A DNA stretch of 64,000 nt from Leptolyngbya sp. O-77. Its GTDB lineage: Bacteria > Cyanobacteriota > Cyanobacteriia > Elainellales > Elainellaceae. The translations under genes and the position numbers were made by a program. Below the pieces are notes generated by a model. The model was not told where the DNA came from. It did no database searches and saw nothing but the letters and a program-made list of their open reading frames with translations. The DNA lies in assembly GCF_001548395.1 (NCBI RefSeq), contig NZ_AP017367.1, positions 5,307,001 to 5,371,000 on the forward strand. Reading direction: 5' to 3'. Below, piece after piece: positions 55,926-64,000 of this stretch. Each line of letters starts with the position of its first letter. Position 1 is the first letter of the stretch.

Positions 55926-56291
55926 ATGATTTCAGGAGCTTTGTCATTCGTTGAATCTACAGAAATGAACACCCAGTCATCTGCCAAAGAAGCGACTCAT
56001 CCTTTCTTCAAAACGATTCCGCCAGAACGAGTTGGAATCGATGGTGAGTACGACTATAACGGACTTGCAAATCGCGTCATGCAGGCATTAGAACAGCAGT
56101 TCAGTTACGAGGATTTGCAGCATCTAAAGGTGTACCAACGCGGGACAGTAGTGATGCTCTCAGGCAAGCTCTCCAGTCAACAGTTGCTTCAGCAAATTCG
56201 CTGTATTTCTCTTAGCATATCTGGTGCAACGGATGTTGAAACGCACGGCGTGAGCATTGCTCCCCAGTCTGTCTCTAGAGGTGCTGCTTAA
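55926..56291 (+). CDS. BON-like domain protein, small
   Basis: A 121-aa protein with AAGGA 8-12 nt before the ATG. After a 30-residue polar start, ERVGIDGEYDYNGLANRVMQ and LKVYQRGTVVMLSGKLSSQQ followed by TDVETHGVSI form an alpha-beta unit that resembles a BON domain (thought to bind lipids or partner proteins). No signal peptide is evident. Function unknown. It stands alone, and converges with the sensor gene. Confidence 0.65.
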   Translation: MISGALSFVESTEMNTQSSAKEATHPFFKTIPPERVGIDGEYDYNGLANRVMQALEQQFSYEDLQHLKVYQRGTVVMLSGKLSSQQLLQQIRCISLSISGATDVETHGVSIAPQSVSRGAA

Positions 56292-56382
56292 GACAGCTTC
56301 GTCAAAGGCTCATCCTGATTTACGATTGTTTAGAGTTTTTAAGAGGCGCAGGCTCCGTCGGTAGAAGCTTTAGCTCACAACT

Positions 56383-58539
56383 TTAGCTCCAGAATTGATC
56401 CAGATCAAAGCCCGAAATTTCTTCTTGAATCTCCTGAAAATAGTTGCTGCGGGTTATCATTTCTACTTCTGTAGCACGACGACTTTGATCGATTTCGATC
56501 TGGAGTTCTTCTAGGTGGCGGCGAATCTCTTCTTCCCAGCGCTTTCGCTCGGTAATATCCTGCACAATGCCTTCGTAATAAAGGATGTTTCCTTTTGGAT
56601 CTCATACGGCTCTAGTACTTTCCTCCACCCAGATCATCGTCCCATCTTTTTGATAGCTCTGGTAAGTAAACGCTTCAATCCGGTCGGTGATTTCTAGCGC
56701 TGTTTTGAAGGCCTGGCGACGCTCTGGATGGACATAGATTTGGGTCGAAATGTCTTTTACTGAATTCACCATATCTTTGGGCGAATCGTACCCATAGAGG
56801 CGGGCCATGGCTGGGTTGACGTTAATATATCGCCCATCGGTCGTGGACTGAAAAATACCTTCGACGGCGTTTTCATAAATGCTGCGATATTTTTCTTCAG
56901 CAATGCGAAGCGATTCTTCCACCCGTTTGCGGACAGTGATATCGCGCACCATAATCAGCACTTCATCTTGTCCCAAGACGGCAATGCGGACTTCTTCATC
57001 CTGCCGCTTGCCATTGACCTCGATTTGCTGTTCGTAGACCTGAAGCCGCCCGGTCGTAAGGGCCTGCTGAATATACTTGAGGCGAGTTTCGGCGATCGCC
57101 CTCGGCAGCGAATCCGTCACGTTGGAACCAGGCACAAACTGCTCATTGCCGTAGACTTGCAGCAGGCGATCGCCCCCCACAATGTCGATGTAGGTTCCAT
57201 CCCCGCTGACCCGCATTAGCAAGTCGGGAATCGCTGTGACGATGGCGCGGTTGGTGGTTTCGCTTTGGCGCAGCGCCTCGAAGGAATCCTTGAGCTGGTG
57301 GCTCATGCGGGTAAACGTGTTAGCCAGGGTTTGAATTTCGGTAATCGAGCCGATGGGTTCAACGGGCTGTCCCCAGTTGCCCTCGGCAATACCCGCTGTG
57401 GCCTGGGTGACGCGCAGGATCGGACCGGTGATCCAGCGAGCCGTAAGGATGCTGCCCAGGATCGATGCCCCCAGCGCCCCCAAACAGAGCAGCGCCGTGT
57501 TGCGCGTGTTGGCATCGATCTGCGCCATAAAGTCTGACTCTGGCACGACAACGACAATCAGCCAGTCTAGCCCGTAGCCGTCGCGAAACGGCACCACTTC
57601 AAGAAACTGGCGTTGCCCATTGAGCGAAAAATCTAGCCGCTGGGGCTGGGCGATCGCGCTGGCATCAAACCCGCCAAACCGCTGCGTCAGGTAAGCTGCT
57701 GTTTCGCGCACCAGCCGATCCTGACTTGCAGTGGCGGGCAACAGCTTGGCATCCTGCCCTTCGCCCAGCATCAGCGGCTCGTCGATGGAGTTGGAAATCA
57801 GGTTGCCGCTGCGATCCATGATGAAGGCCTGCCCCGTTTTGCCGATCTGGAGATTCCGCAAAAACATGCGAAACTCTTCTGGCAGCACCACATCCGTCGC
57901 GCAAACGCCGATCAGCTTGCGCCCCGCTTTGTCATATACAGGCTGGCTGGCGGTGACGTTGGGCAATCCGGTCGTAAATGCAATGTAGATATCTGTCCAG
58001 GTGGGCCGCTCTGCTCGCACTGCGGCTTTATACCACGGGCGCTGACGCGAGTCGAAGGGCCGGTCGAGCTGGCGCAGGCGGTAGGTGCGCTCGCCTCGCA
58101 CGTCCAGGCTGTAATATTCCCGCAAAAACTGGTTGGAGGCATTGCCATAGGACAATTGTAGGGAGCCATCCTGGGGCGATCGCAGCACGCCAAAAAACTC
58201 CCCCGCCTGGGCGCTACCGCAATAGACAAACGCTACCGTTGGCGCAATTTTCATCTGCTGGTAAAACTGGCTCTCGCCCCGCGACGCATTTTCAATATCC
58301 AGATCGCCCAGGGAAAAAGCGCTGGCATTCAGCCGATTGATTTCGTGGGGCACGGCAAAATAGCCCTGTAGCTCTCGCTCGATGCGGGCGGTCAGTTCTT
58401 GCCGGAGTTGGTTTGCCAAATCATTCACCGCCTTTTGCCCATTGCGAAACGAAAGGTAGCCTACTAGCCCCACGACTCCAATAATTTGGGCAACCGAAGC
58501 CAAAATCAGTAGGTTTCTGAGTGGCAAACTCTTGGGCAT
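56383..58539 (-). pseudogene. Cache-HAMP-PAS sensor protein interrupted by one TGA codon
   Basis: The minus strand is open for 645 codons from 58539, stops at a single TGA (56604-56602), and continues in the same frame for 73 codons to 56383. Together: helix at about 9-28; a double-Cache extracytoplasmic domain (RPWYKAAVRAERPTWTDIYI, GQAFIMDRSGNLISNS); a second helix near 350; HAMP (WITGPILRVTQATAGIAEGN); two PAS domains; a C-terminal tail with LQIEIDQSRR and YFQEIQEEISGFD. There is no kinase or cyclase domain. The stop falls in the PAC motif (ESTRAV-stop-DPKGNILYYEG), where a CGA arginine codon would need one change. The tail matches the HAMP protein at 33249-34415. The gene may be freshly inactivated, or it may be a sequencing error. 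Confidence 0.85.
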
Positions 58540-58958
58540 TGAACGGATGAGGATAAATCTGGAGGGACAGAAGGATGGCTCTATGGCGCTGACATGAAGG
58601 CGGTAGAGGAGTTTTGGGTTTTGGATTTTAGGGCTGGGGGTGAGATATCCCCTGGTAGGAGGTTTCGCCTATCATAACCCTCGGACAAGAGAATTAAAGC
58701 AAGTGTTGCGGGGCTGGCATGATGAAGATGGAGGTTAACGGCAGGGCTGCTGGCAAGCCGCTTCGGGGGCTTGTTTCAGGGTCTGCTGTAGGGAAGTGAA
58801 CAGGCGAATCCAAAAGGGTCACAAACTCTCTTGAGTGCCCATTCGATAGCTCATCGTGTAACGATGGGGCAACGACTCAACAATATCCAGCAGTAATGAT
58901 TCAACGTTGGGCGTTGAAATTTAGACTTTGAACCCCGACAGAAACAACAAGACGACGG
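58540..58958. other. Intergenic between divergent genes, no gene seen
   Basis: Holds a short TTTTGGATTTTAGG remnant of the CCAAAATC repeat (about 58615-58632) and no convincing frame. Confidence 0.5.
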
Positions 58959-59861
58959 ATGCAATCCAGCACTGACCTCAAGTTGAGCATAAAAGACCGA
59001 ATCACTGAGCCGGAGGCCATCGCCCTGCTGGAACAAATGCGACGAGAGCCGATCGTCACGTCGCTCTGTTCAGAGGCGATCGCCACCAACCTAGTGCAAC
59101 TGGGCAATGGCGATCCGCCGATTTTGCTGCTGCACGGATTTGATAGTTCCTTGCTGGAGTTTCGGCGGCTGATGCCGCTGCTGGCAGCCTATTTCAACAC
59201 CTGGGCGATTGACCTGTGGGGATTTGGGTTTACCGAGCGGCGACCCGACCTAGACATTCATACAACAGCACTCCGCACACACTTGCACTATGCCTGGAAA
59301 ACCCTAATTGGGCAACCTGTGGTGCTGGTGGGGGTGTCGATGGGTGGTGCGGCGGCGATCGACTTTGCGCTGCGCTATCCCGAAGCGGTGCAGCGGCTCG
59401 TGCTAATTGACAGCGCGGGCTATCGCAGCGGCCCAGCCTTTGCCAAACTGCTGCCAATGGCGATCGCCCGACAGGGAGCGCGGTTTTTGGCTCGTCCTAC
59501 GGTGCGCCAAGACGTAACGCGGCGGGCATTTTACAATTCTCAACTGGCCACCGACAGCGCCTACGCCTGCGGGGCATTACACCTGGCAGAACCCCACTGG
59601 GAAACAGCCCTGGCCCAGTTCACTCGCAGCGGCGGCTACGGTTCATTTCGTTCTCAACTGTCCACGCTCCGTCCGCCCACGCTAATCCTCTGGGGCGACA
59701 CAGACCGCATCTTGGGAACCCGCGACGCGCTTAGGCTAGCCCGCAGGATTCCCCAAAGTCAACTGATCTGGATTTCCCAATGCGGACATCTACCCCACCT
59801 CGAAAAGCCGCAGGAGGTCGCCACTGCAATCTGCCAGTTTTGCCAACCCAACGCCCAATGA
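58959..59861 (+). CDS. Alpha/beta hydrolase
   Basis: A 300-aa enzyme of the alpha/beta-hydrolase fold. The oxyanion strand is PPILLLHGFDSS, the nucleophile elbow is VGVSMGGAAA (Ser), the acid is in LILWGDTDRIL (Asp), and the His is in SQCGHLPHLEKP. The catalytic triad is complete. It resembles the esterase/epoxide-hydrolase-like proteins common in cyanobacteria; the substrate is not predictable. No signal peptide. It precedes glnB by 160 nt, but glnB has its own promoter element. Confidence 0.88.
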   Translation: MQSSTDLKLSIKDRITEPEAIALLEQMRREPIVTSLCSEAIATNLVQLGNGDPPILLLHGFDSSLLEFRRLMPLLAAYFNTWAIDLWGFGFTERRPDLDIHTTALRTHLHYAWKTLIGQPVVLVGVSMGGAAAIDFALRYPEAVQRLVLIDSAGYRSGPAFAKLLPMAIARQGARFLARPTVRQDVTRRAFYNSQLATDSAYACGALHLAEPHWETALAQFTRSGGYGSFRSQLSTLRPPTLILWGDTDRILGTRDALRLARRIPQSQLIWISQCGHLPHLEKPQEVATAICQFCQPNAQ

Positions 59862-59928
59862 CAGACCTCCGTCTTTGGAGACTCGCGCACTGCTCACCCC
59901 AAAGCCTTAAACTAATCATGAAAACGAC

Positions 59929-59942
59929 GTATCACCAGCTAC
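59929..59942 (+). promoter_or_regulatory. NtcA-type site upstream of glnB
   Basis: GTA-N8-TAC exactly (GTATCACCAGCTAC). A TAGAAC, a possible -10 box, starts 22 nt after it (59965-59970), the spacing of NtcA-activated class II promoters. NtcA is the nitrogen-control activator of cyanobacteria and glnB is a known target. Confidence 0.75.
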
Positions 59943-60021
59943 AAAATGCTCCCCTAAGCGGTGATAGAACGAATCTGCTGGTGTGCGGACTGAATTTAAA
60001 CTTTCAGGAGTGATCGATTAA

Positions 60022-60360
60022 ATGAAAAAAGTAGAAGCGATTATTCGGCCCTTTAAGCTGGATGAAGTCAAAATTGCCCTGGTCAATGCGGGCATCGTGG
60101 GGATGACCGTTTCCGAAGTGCGTGGCTTTGGGCGGCAAAAGGGTCAAACCGAGCGCTACCGGGGATCGGAATACACCGTAGAGTTTTTACAAAAGCTGAA
60201 AATTGAGATTGTGGTGGAAGACGAGCAGGTAGACATGGTGGTGGAAAAGGTGATTGCCGCCGCCCGCACCGGAGAAATCGGCGACGGCAAGATTTTCATC
60301 ACCCCGGTAGACAAGATTATCCGCATCCGCACGGGCGAGGCTAACCAGGAAGCGATTTAA
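60022..60360 (+). CDS. glnB: PII nitrogen-signal protein
   Basis: A 112-aa protein, the usual PII length. It starts MKKVEAIIRPFKLDEVK. The T-loop QTERYRGSEYT has S49, the phosphorylation site of cyanobacterial PII, and Y51. The ATP/2-oxoglutarate-binding G37, R38 and Q39 and the C-terminal block IGDGKIFITPVDKIIRIRTG are intact. PII senses carbon/nitrogen balance and controls NAG kinase, PipX and transporters. AGGAG is 12 nt before the ATG. An NtcA-type site is 80 nt upstream. Confidence 0.98.
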   Translation: MKKVEAIIRPFKLDEVKIALVNAGIVGMTVSEVRGFGRQKGQTERYRGSEYTVEFLQKLKIEIVVEDEQVDMVVEKVIAAARTGEIGDGKIFITPVDKIIRIRTGEANQEAI

Positions 60361-60399
60361 TCTCGCTGCCTATTCTGCTGTCCATTTTGCATTTCCTGT

Positions 60400-60981
60400 C
60401 TATCTTTCGTCAGCGAGGCGCTCTAGCTCTGGCAGCAGCGCCGCAAACGCAAGCCCCCGGTGACTGATGCGATGCTTCAGGTCTGGGGGCATTTCTGCAT
60501 AGGTCATGCTGTATTCCGGCACGTAGAAGATCGGGTCATAGCCGAAGCCGCCTGCACCTGCGGGGGAGGTGGCAATTTCGCCGGGGCAGATGCCCTCGGT
60601 CTGAAACGCAATGGAACCATCAGGACGGGCGATCGCCACTGCACAGACAAACTGGGCCCGCCGATCGGTCTTTCCCTCCATTTCCCGCAGCAGTCGCGCA
60701 ATCCGATCTGCATCACTCTTGCCGTATCGCGCCGAATATAGCCCCGGCGCACCGCCCAGCGCGTCCACCTGGAGTCCGCTGTCATCGGCGATCGCCCATT
60801 CCCCTGTTGCTGCTGCCACCTGCGAGGCCTTCAGCGCCGCATTTTCCAGGAACGTGCTGCCCGTTTCCTCGATCTCTAGCGCCGCAGGCTTCAGTTTTAG
60901 CTCCCACGGCGTTCCAGCCAAGTAGGCCGACATTTCCTGCACCTTGCCCGGATTTCCCGTCGCCACAATTAAGCAATGCAT
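60400..60981 (-). CDS. rdgB: dITP/XTP pyrophosphatase (RdgB/HAM1 family)
   Basis: A 193-aa enzyme that removes non-canonical purine nucleoside triphosphates. Motifs: LIVATGNPGKVQEM, ETGSTFLENAALKA, DDSGLQVDALGGAPG, FGYDPIFYVPE and HRISHRGLA. I place the start at the ATG at 60981, because GGGAGG lies 9 nt upstream; ATG 60987 is too close to it. It is convergent with glnB, 39 nt away. Confidence 0.95.
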   Translation of the reverse strand: MHCLIVATGNPGKVQEMSAYLAGTPWELKLKPAALEIEETGSTFLENAALKASQVAAATGEWAIADDSGLQVDALGGAPGLYSARYGKSDADRIARLLREMEGKTDRRAQFVCAVAIARPDGSIAFQTEGICPGEIATSPAGAGGFGYDPIFYVPEYSMTYAEMPPDLKHRISHRGLAFAALLPELERLADER

Positions 60982-61192
60982 GGCCATCAACCTCCCACCC
61001 TCTGGATTTTTCCAGCGACTTGCTCGCATTTACTTTGTTAAGTCTAGGCAAATCTGGTATGGTATGCGGTGGATTCACTGAGACTGAACTGCAACCATTG
61101 CGGGTCGCAGCTTTTGGCCTGTTGACCTTGCTGTGAGAACCCGTTCTGGGGTTTTGTTTAATTTGCACTCTCTATTTAATAAGCGTTGGGTT

Positions 61193-61495
61193 ATGCGGGC
61201 AGGTCGCGTTTTTTCTCTCTGCTTGATTAGCTTTTTGATTGGGGGCGTTCTCGGCGGTATCTTAGGAGCGCTAGGGGGCGGCGTGACGGGCGGCTTTGTG
61301 GGCGTAGCTTCTGGCGCTTGCACGGCGGCCAAAGTGGCGATGGATCAAGGACTGATTACTGAAGACCAGGCCAACCAAATCATTGGCACCACCGCAGACA
61401 GCTTTTTGGCGCAGGGTCGGCTGGATCGGCGCGTCACGGAAGCCATGAAGGGCGGCGTGCAGGGCTGTTTGCAGCAGTCCAACCAGGGACAATAA
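61193..61495 (+). CDS. Glycine-zipper small membrane protein
   Basis: About 100 residues from ATG 61193; a GTG at 61133 would add 20. One hydrophobic glycine-rich helix (FLIGGVLGGILGALGGGVTG) packs as a glycine zipper, then a soluble helical tail (GLITEDQANQIIGTTADSFL). No family I can name. It precedes a holin-like gene by 80 nt on the same strand. Confidence 0.65.
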   Translation: MRAGRVFSLCLISFLIGGVLGGILGALGGGVTGGFVGVASGACTAAKVAMDQGLITEDQANQIIGTTADSFLAQGRLDRRVTEAMKGGVQGCLQQSNQGQ

Positions 61496-61575
61496 AAACT
61501 CGAAAAAATTAAAGTTTCAAAAAGATTCAGACCATAAAACTCTTTAGCAACTCTTTAGCAAATTACTTCAAAACT

Positions 61576-61956
61576 ATGGAAGGCTGGATTATCGGACTGC
61601 TCATTTTTGCCTTGGTGACGGCAGTGAGCCTGGTGATTATTTCTAACTTGCCCCTTGGCATTGATATCGACAGCTTCCCCAAGGCGTTCCTCTCTGGGCT
61701 GGTGATTGGCGCACTCAATTCGCTGGTGTTGCCGCTGCTGAGTTCGCTGAGGCTGCTGAACCTGCTAACACTGGGGTTGTTTGGTCTGATTGCAACCGCA
61801 ATTGTGTTTGGGCTGGCGGCCTTTTTGGTGCCTGGGTTTCGGCTGCGCTGGGGTTTTGTTAGTGCGCTGCTGGGGGCGATCGCCCTCAGTTTTATCAACA
61901 GCTTCCTGTTCTGGCTGCTGGGCAGACTCGGCATCTATACCCAGCTAGCAGGCTAG
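61576..61956 (+). CDS. Phage-holin-4-like (PF04020) membrane protein
   Basis: A 126-aa protein with four hydrophobic helices (IIGLLIFALVTAVSLVII, AFLSGLVIGALNSLVLPLL, LLTLGLFGLIATAIVFGL, FVSALLGAIALSFINSFLFW). Length and pattern match the membrane family named after phage holins but common on bacterial chromosomes, with unknown role. It converges with miaB, overlapping by 4 nt. Confidence 0.8.
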   Translation: MEGWIIGLLIFALVTAVSLVIISNLPLGIDIDSFPKAFLSGLVIGALNSLVLPLLSSLRLLNLLTLGLFGLIATAIVFGLAAFLVPGFRLRWGFVSALLGAIALSFINSFLFWLLGRLGIYTQLAG

Positions 61957-63308
61957 CATTCAGCGGCGACGAGGGCACGACCTGTCAGGCTAAAGGCACG
62001 AACTTCGGTGATTTCGACCGGAACGACCCGTCCGCGCAGCTCCTCTAGGTTGCCCTCAAAGTAGGTGAGGCGGTTGCCGCGAGTGCGCCCCATGACCTGG
62101 GTTGGGTCTTTGGGGTTTTGGTCTTCCACCAGCACCGCTTCGACGCGACCCAGATACCGCTGCGATCGCTCGGCTGCTTTAGCGGCAACGAGATGATTCA
62201 ACCGCTGGAGGCGATCGCGCTTGACCTCTTCCGAAAGCTGATGGTTCCAGTTGGCTGCGGGCGTGCCCGGACGCGGTGAGTAGGCGGCCGTGTTAAGTTG
62301 GTCAAACCCGATATCGCTCACCAGCTTCAGCGTATTTTCAAACTGCGCCTCCGTCTCACCCGGAAAGCCCACAATTGCGTCAGCGCTAATCGACGCATCG
62401 GGCATGTAGCGACGAATCGTGTCGATAATGCGGCGATACTTTTCCTGGGTATAGCCGCGAGACATGGCCTTCAGCACGTCGTTGTCTCCCGACTGAAAGG
62501 GAATGTGGAAATGCTCGCAGACCTTGGGCAGTTCAGCACAGGCGCGAATCAGCCGCTCTGTGAAATATCGCGGATGGCTGGTGGCAAACCGGATACGCTC
62601 AATTCCTGTCACATCGTGAATGAAATAGAGCAAGTCGGTGAGCGTGTGCAAGTGGCGGCCGTCTGGCGTGGCTCCGGGCAGGTCGCGCCCATAGGCATCG
62701 ATATTTTGCCCCAACAGTGTTATTTCTTTGTAGCCCTGCCGCCCTAGCTCCTCAACTTCAGCCCGAATCGCTTCCGGTGTGCGCGACTGCTCTACCCCCC
62801 GCACATTAGGCACCACGCAGTAGGTGCAGCGCTCGTTGCAGCCATAGATCACGTTGACCCAGGCGGTCACCGTGCTGTCGCGGCGCGGCTGGGTAATGTC
62901 TTCCATAATGTGGACAGGCTCCGTCGCCACCACCTGACTACCCTGAAACACCCGCTCCAGCAAGTCTTGCAGACGATTGGCGTGCTGCGGCCCCATCACC
63001 AGATCTAGCTCTGGCACGCGACGCAGCAGGGCTTCCCCCTCTTGCTGGGCGACACAACCTGCCACAATCAGCGTCAGGTCAGGCTGTTCGTGCTTGCGTT
63101 TGGCCTGCCGCCCCAGGTAGGAATAGACTTTCTGCTCAGCATTGTCACGAATGGTGCAGGTATTGTAGAGAATTAAATCTGCGGCTTCGGGATCATCTGA
63201 CCAAGTAAAGCCCATGTCTTGCAAAATGCCAGCCATCCGCTCGGAGTCTGCCTTATTCATCTGGCAGCCGAAGGTGGTGATGTGAAAACGGCGAGGGGAG
63301 GCGGTCAT
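61953..63308 (-). CDS. miaB: tRNA-2-methylthio-N6-dimethylallyladenosine synthase
   Basis: A 451-aa radical-SAM enzyme that adds the methylthio group to i6A37 of tRNA. The N-terminal cluster cysteines are in TFGCQMNKADSERM, NTCTIRDNAEQKV and VAGCVAQQEG. The radical-SAM cluster is YGCNERCTYCVVPNVRG (C-x3-C-x2-C). The C-terminal 70 residues are the TRAM RNA-binding domain. The length is that of MiaB, and the NKADSERM motif separates it from MtaB and RimO. Start at the ATG at 63308. Confidence 0.97.
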   Translation of the reverse strand: MTASPRRFHITTFGCQMNKADSERMAGILQDMGFTWSDDPEAADLILYNTCTIRDNAEQKVYSYLGRQAKRKHEQPDLTLIVAGCVAQQEGEALLRRVPELDLVMGPQHANRLQDLLERVFQGSQVVATEPVHIMEDITQPRRDSTVTAWVNVIYGCNERCTYCVVPNVRGVEQSRTPEAIRAEVEELGRQGYKEITLLGQNIDAYGRDLPGATPDGRHLHTLTDLLYFIHDVTGIERIRFATSHPRYFTERLIRACAELPKVCEHFHIPFQSGDNDVLKAMSRGYTQEKYRRIIDTIRRYMPDASISADAIVGFPGETEAQFENTLKLVSDIGFDQLNTAAYSPRPGTPAANWNHQLSEEVKRDRLQRLNHLVAAKAAERSQRYLGRVEAVLVEDQNPKDPTQVMGRTRGNRLTYFEGNLEELRGRVVPVEITEVRAFSLTGRALVAAEC

Positions 63309-64000
63309 AGGTGAAGATAAGCTTGCGGGTGGGTCAGGATTGATAAGGCATTAATCTAAGGCATTAATCATTATAGGTGGGGACTGGATGGGTAGGGCCG
63401 TATTGGCTTCGAGGCATTTGGCTTCGAGATATCGGCTTCAAGGTATCGGCTTCGAGGCATTGGTACTAACCTTGCAGAGCCATATTGCTCAGTACGACAC
63501 AGCGCACACCCCTCTCGTCATTCCAATCCTTGATTCAAAATTTACGGAATTTCCGCAAATTCATCGTCGCAACTTCACGTAGAAACCACACAGGTTCCGT
63601 GCCCTTGGTTACAATGTCTTTATTCTTCGAGAGATTTGGCAAGTTGTTTGACGCTCTCGCATCAGCTGCGGGCGCGTGCGTTAGACATTCAGACTCACCG
63701 TGTGTTCCCTCCGACACGTTTCCCTGTTGCCTCGGTTCCCAGTTCTCTAAAGCTAACGATAAAGCTAGCGATTTGGTTCTCGGTTAGAGGTTTGGTTCTT
63801 GGTTGAGAGCCTAATTTTCGTTTTACGACAAGTTTATAACAAGTTATAACGAGCCAGTTTGCCAATCTTTCCCAAAGGCAGTACGCTACGTAGATACTGA
63901 ATCGAGCTTTCAGTAAATTTACGTAACATCTGCTGAAATCATTGCGATCGCGCTTGTAGCCAGCGCTCGTAATCAGCGTTTCTCATTCACTAGGTGCATC
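63309..64000. other. Right-edge region without a supported gene; four 14-bp repeats
   Basis: At 63405-63461 are four copies of GGCTTCGAGGCATT (two exact, two variants GGCTTCGAGATATC and GGCTTCAAGGTATC). A 57-codon frame from ATG 63614 (MSLFFERFGKLFDALASAAG) has an amphipathic start but no support beyond that. HIP1-like GCGATCGC occurs near 63943. Nothing else is recognised. Confidence 0.5.

Noticed and set aside
56602..56604. Selenocysteine at the TGA
   Set aside because: The position is not a known Cys/Sec site and I see no SECIS-like stem-loop after it; a CGA to TGA change is simpler.
63485..63787. 100-codon frame near the right edge
   Set aside because: Only the part after ATG 63614 looks protein-like and it lacks any recognisable family.

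Overview
The window looks like the chromosome of a cyanobacterium. The palindrome GCGATCGC (HIP1) recurs throughout, glnB has an NtcA-type site upstream, and cobM, miaB, a GH3-pentapeptide protein and several cyanobacterial dispersed repeats are present. A filamentous Leptolyngbya-like lineage is my guess; no rRNA is present to test it.

Region 1 (1-9.1 kb) is a very large CRISPR array: 122 complete 34-nt repeats plus one cut by the left edge. Judged by the 3' ACGGAAAC tag, crRNAs are read on the + strand and the leader lies left of the window. The array ends against a broken reverse-transcriptase gene on the minus strand.

Region 2 (9.9-23 kb) is a type III-D locus with the gene fusions known from the III-Dv variant: a membrane CARF protein, HD-less Cas10, a Cas7-Cas5-Cas11 fusion (with one frameshift), a double Cas7, Csx19, a large Cas7-like protein and a WYL-type regulator. 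These are followed by an HD hydrolase, the ring nuclease Csx3 and a P-loop ATPase. Cas10 has its cyclase motif (GGDD), so the logic is probably: target RNA binding, cyclic oligoadenylate synthesis, sensing by the membrane CARF protein, and shut-off by Csx3. Cas1, Cas2 and Cas6 are not in the window.

The most unusual signal is in the HD gene: an exact 34-bp direct duplication flanks a 38-nt unique insert. These are the repeat and spacer lengths of the neighbouring array. A second 72-nt-period duplication (28 bp exact, 32 of 34 matching) lies in the reverse-transcriptase remnant at the array end. Both look like off-target spacer integrations that duplicated gene sequence as if it were a CRISPR repeat.

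Region 3 (23-42 kb) is mixed chromosomal content: an RppA/RppB-like two-component pair, GH3-pentapeptide protein, a coiled-coil protein, a truncated P-type ATPase beside a substrate-binding-protein fragment, DUF2252, a HAMP sensor, transposase remnants, cobM, an RTX protein and an ABC exporter.

Region 4 (42.7-51.9 kb) has a TIR-AAA gene followed 2 bp later by a huge AAA-TPR gene, then a graveyard of nested insertion sequences. Region 5 (52-64 kb) holds an injection-system-type ATPase, a Ser/Thr kinase with WD40 repeats, a sensor interrupted by one TGA codon, and housekeeping genes (glnB, rdgB, miaB).
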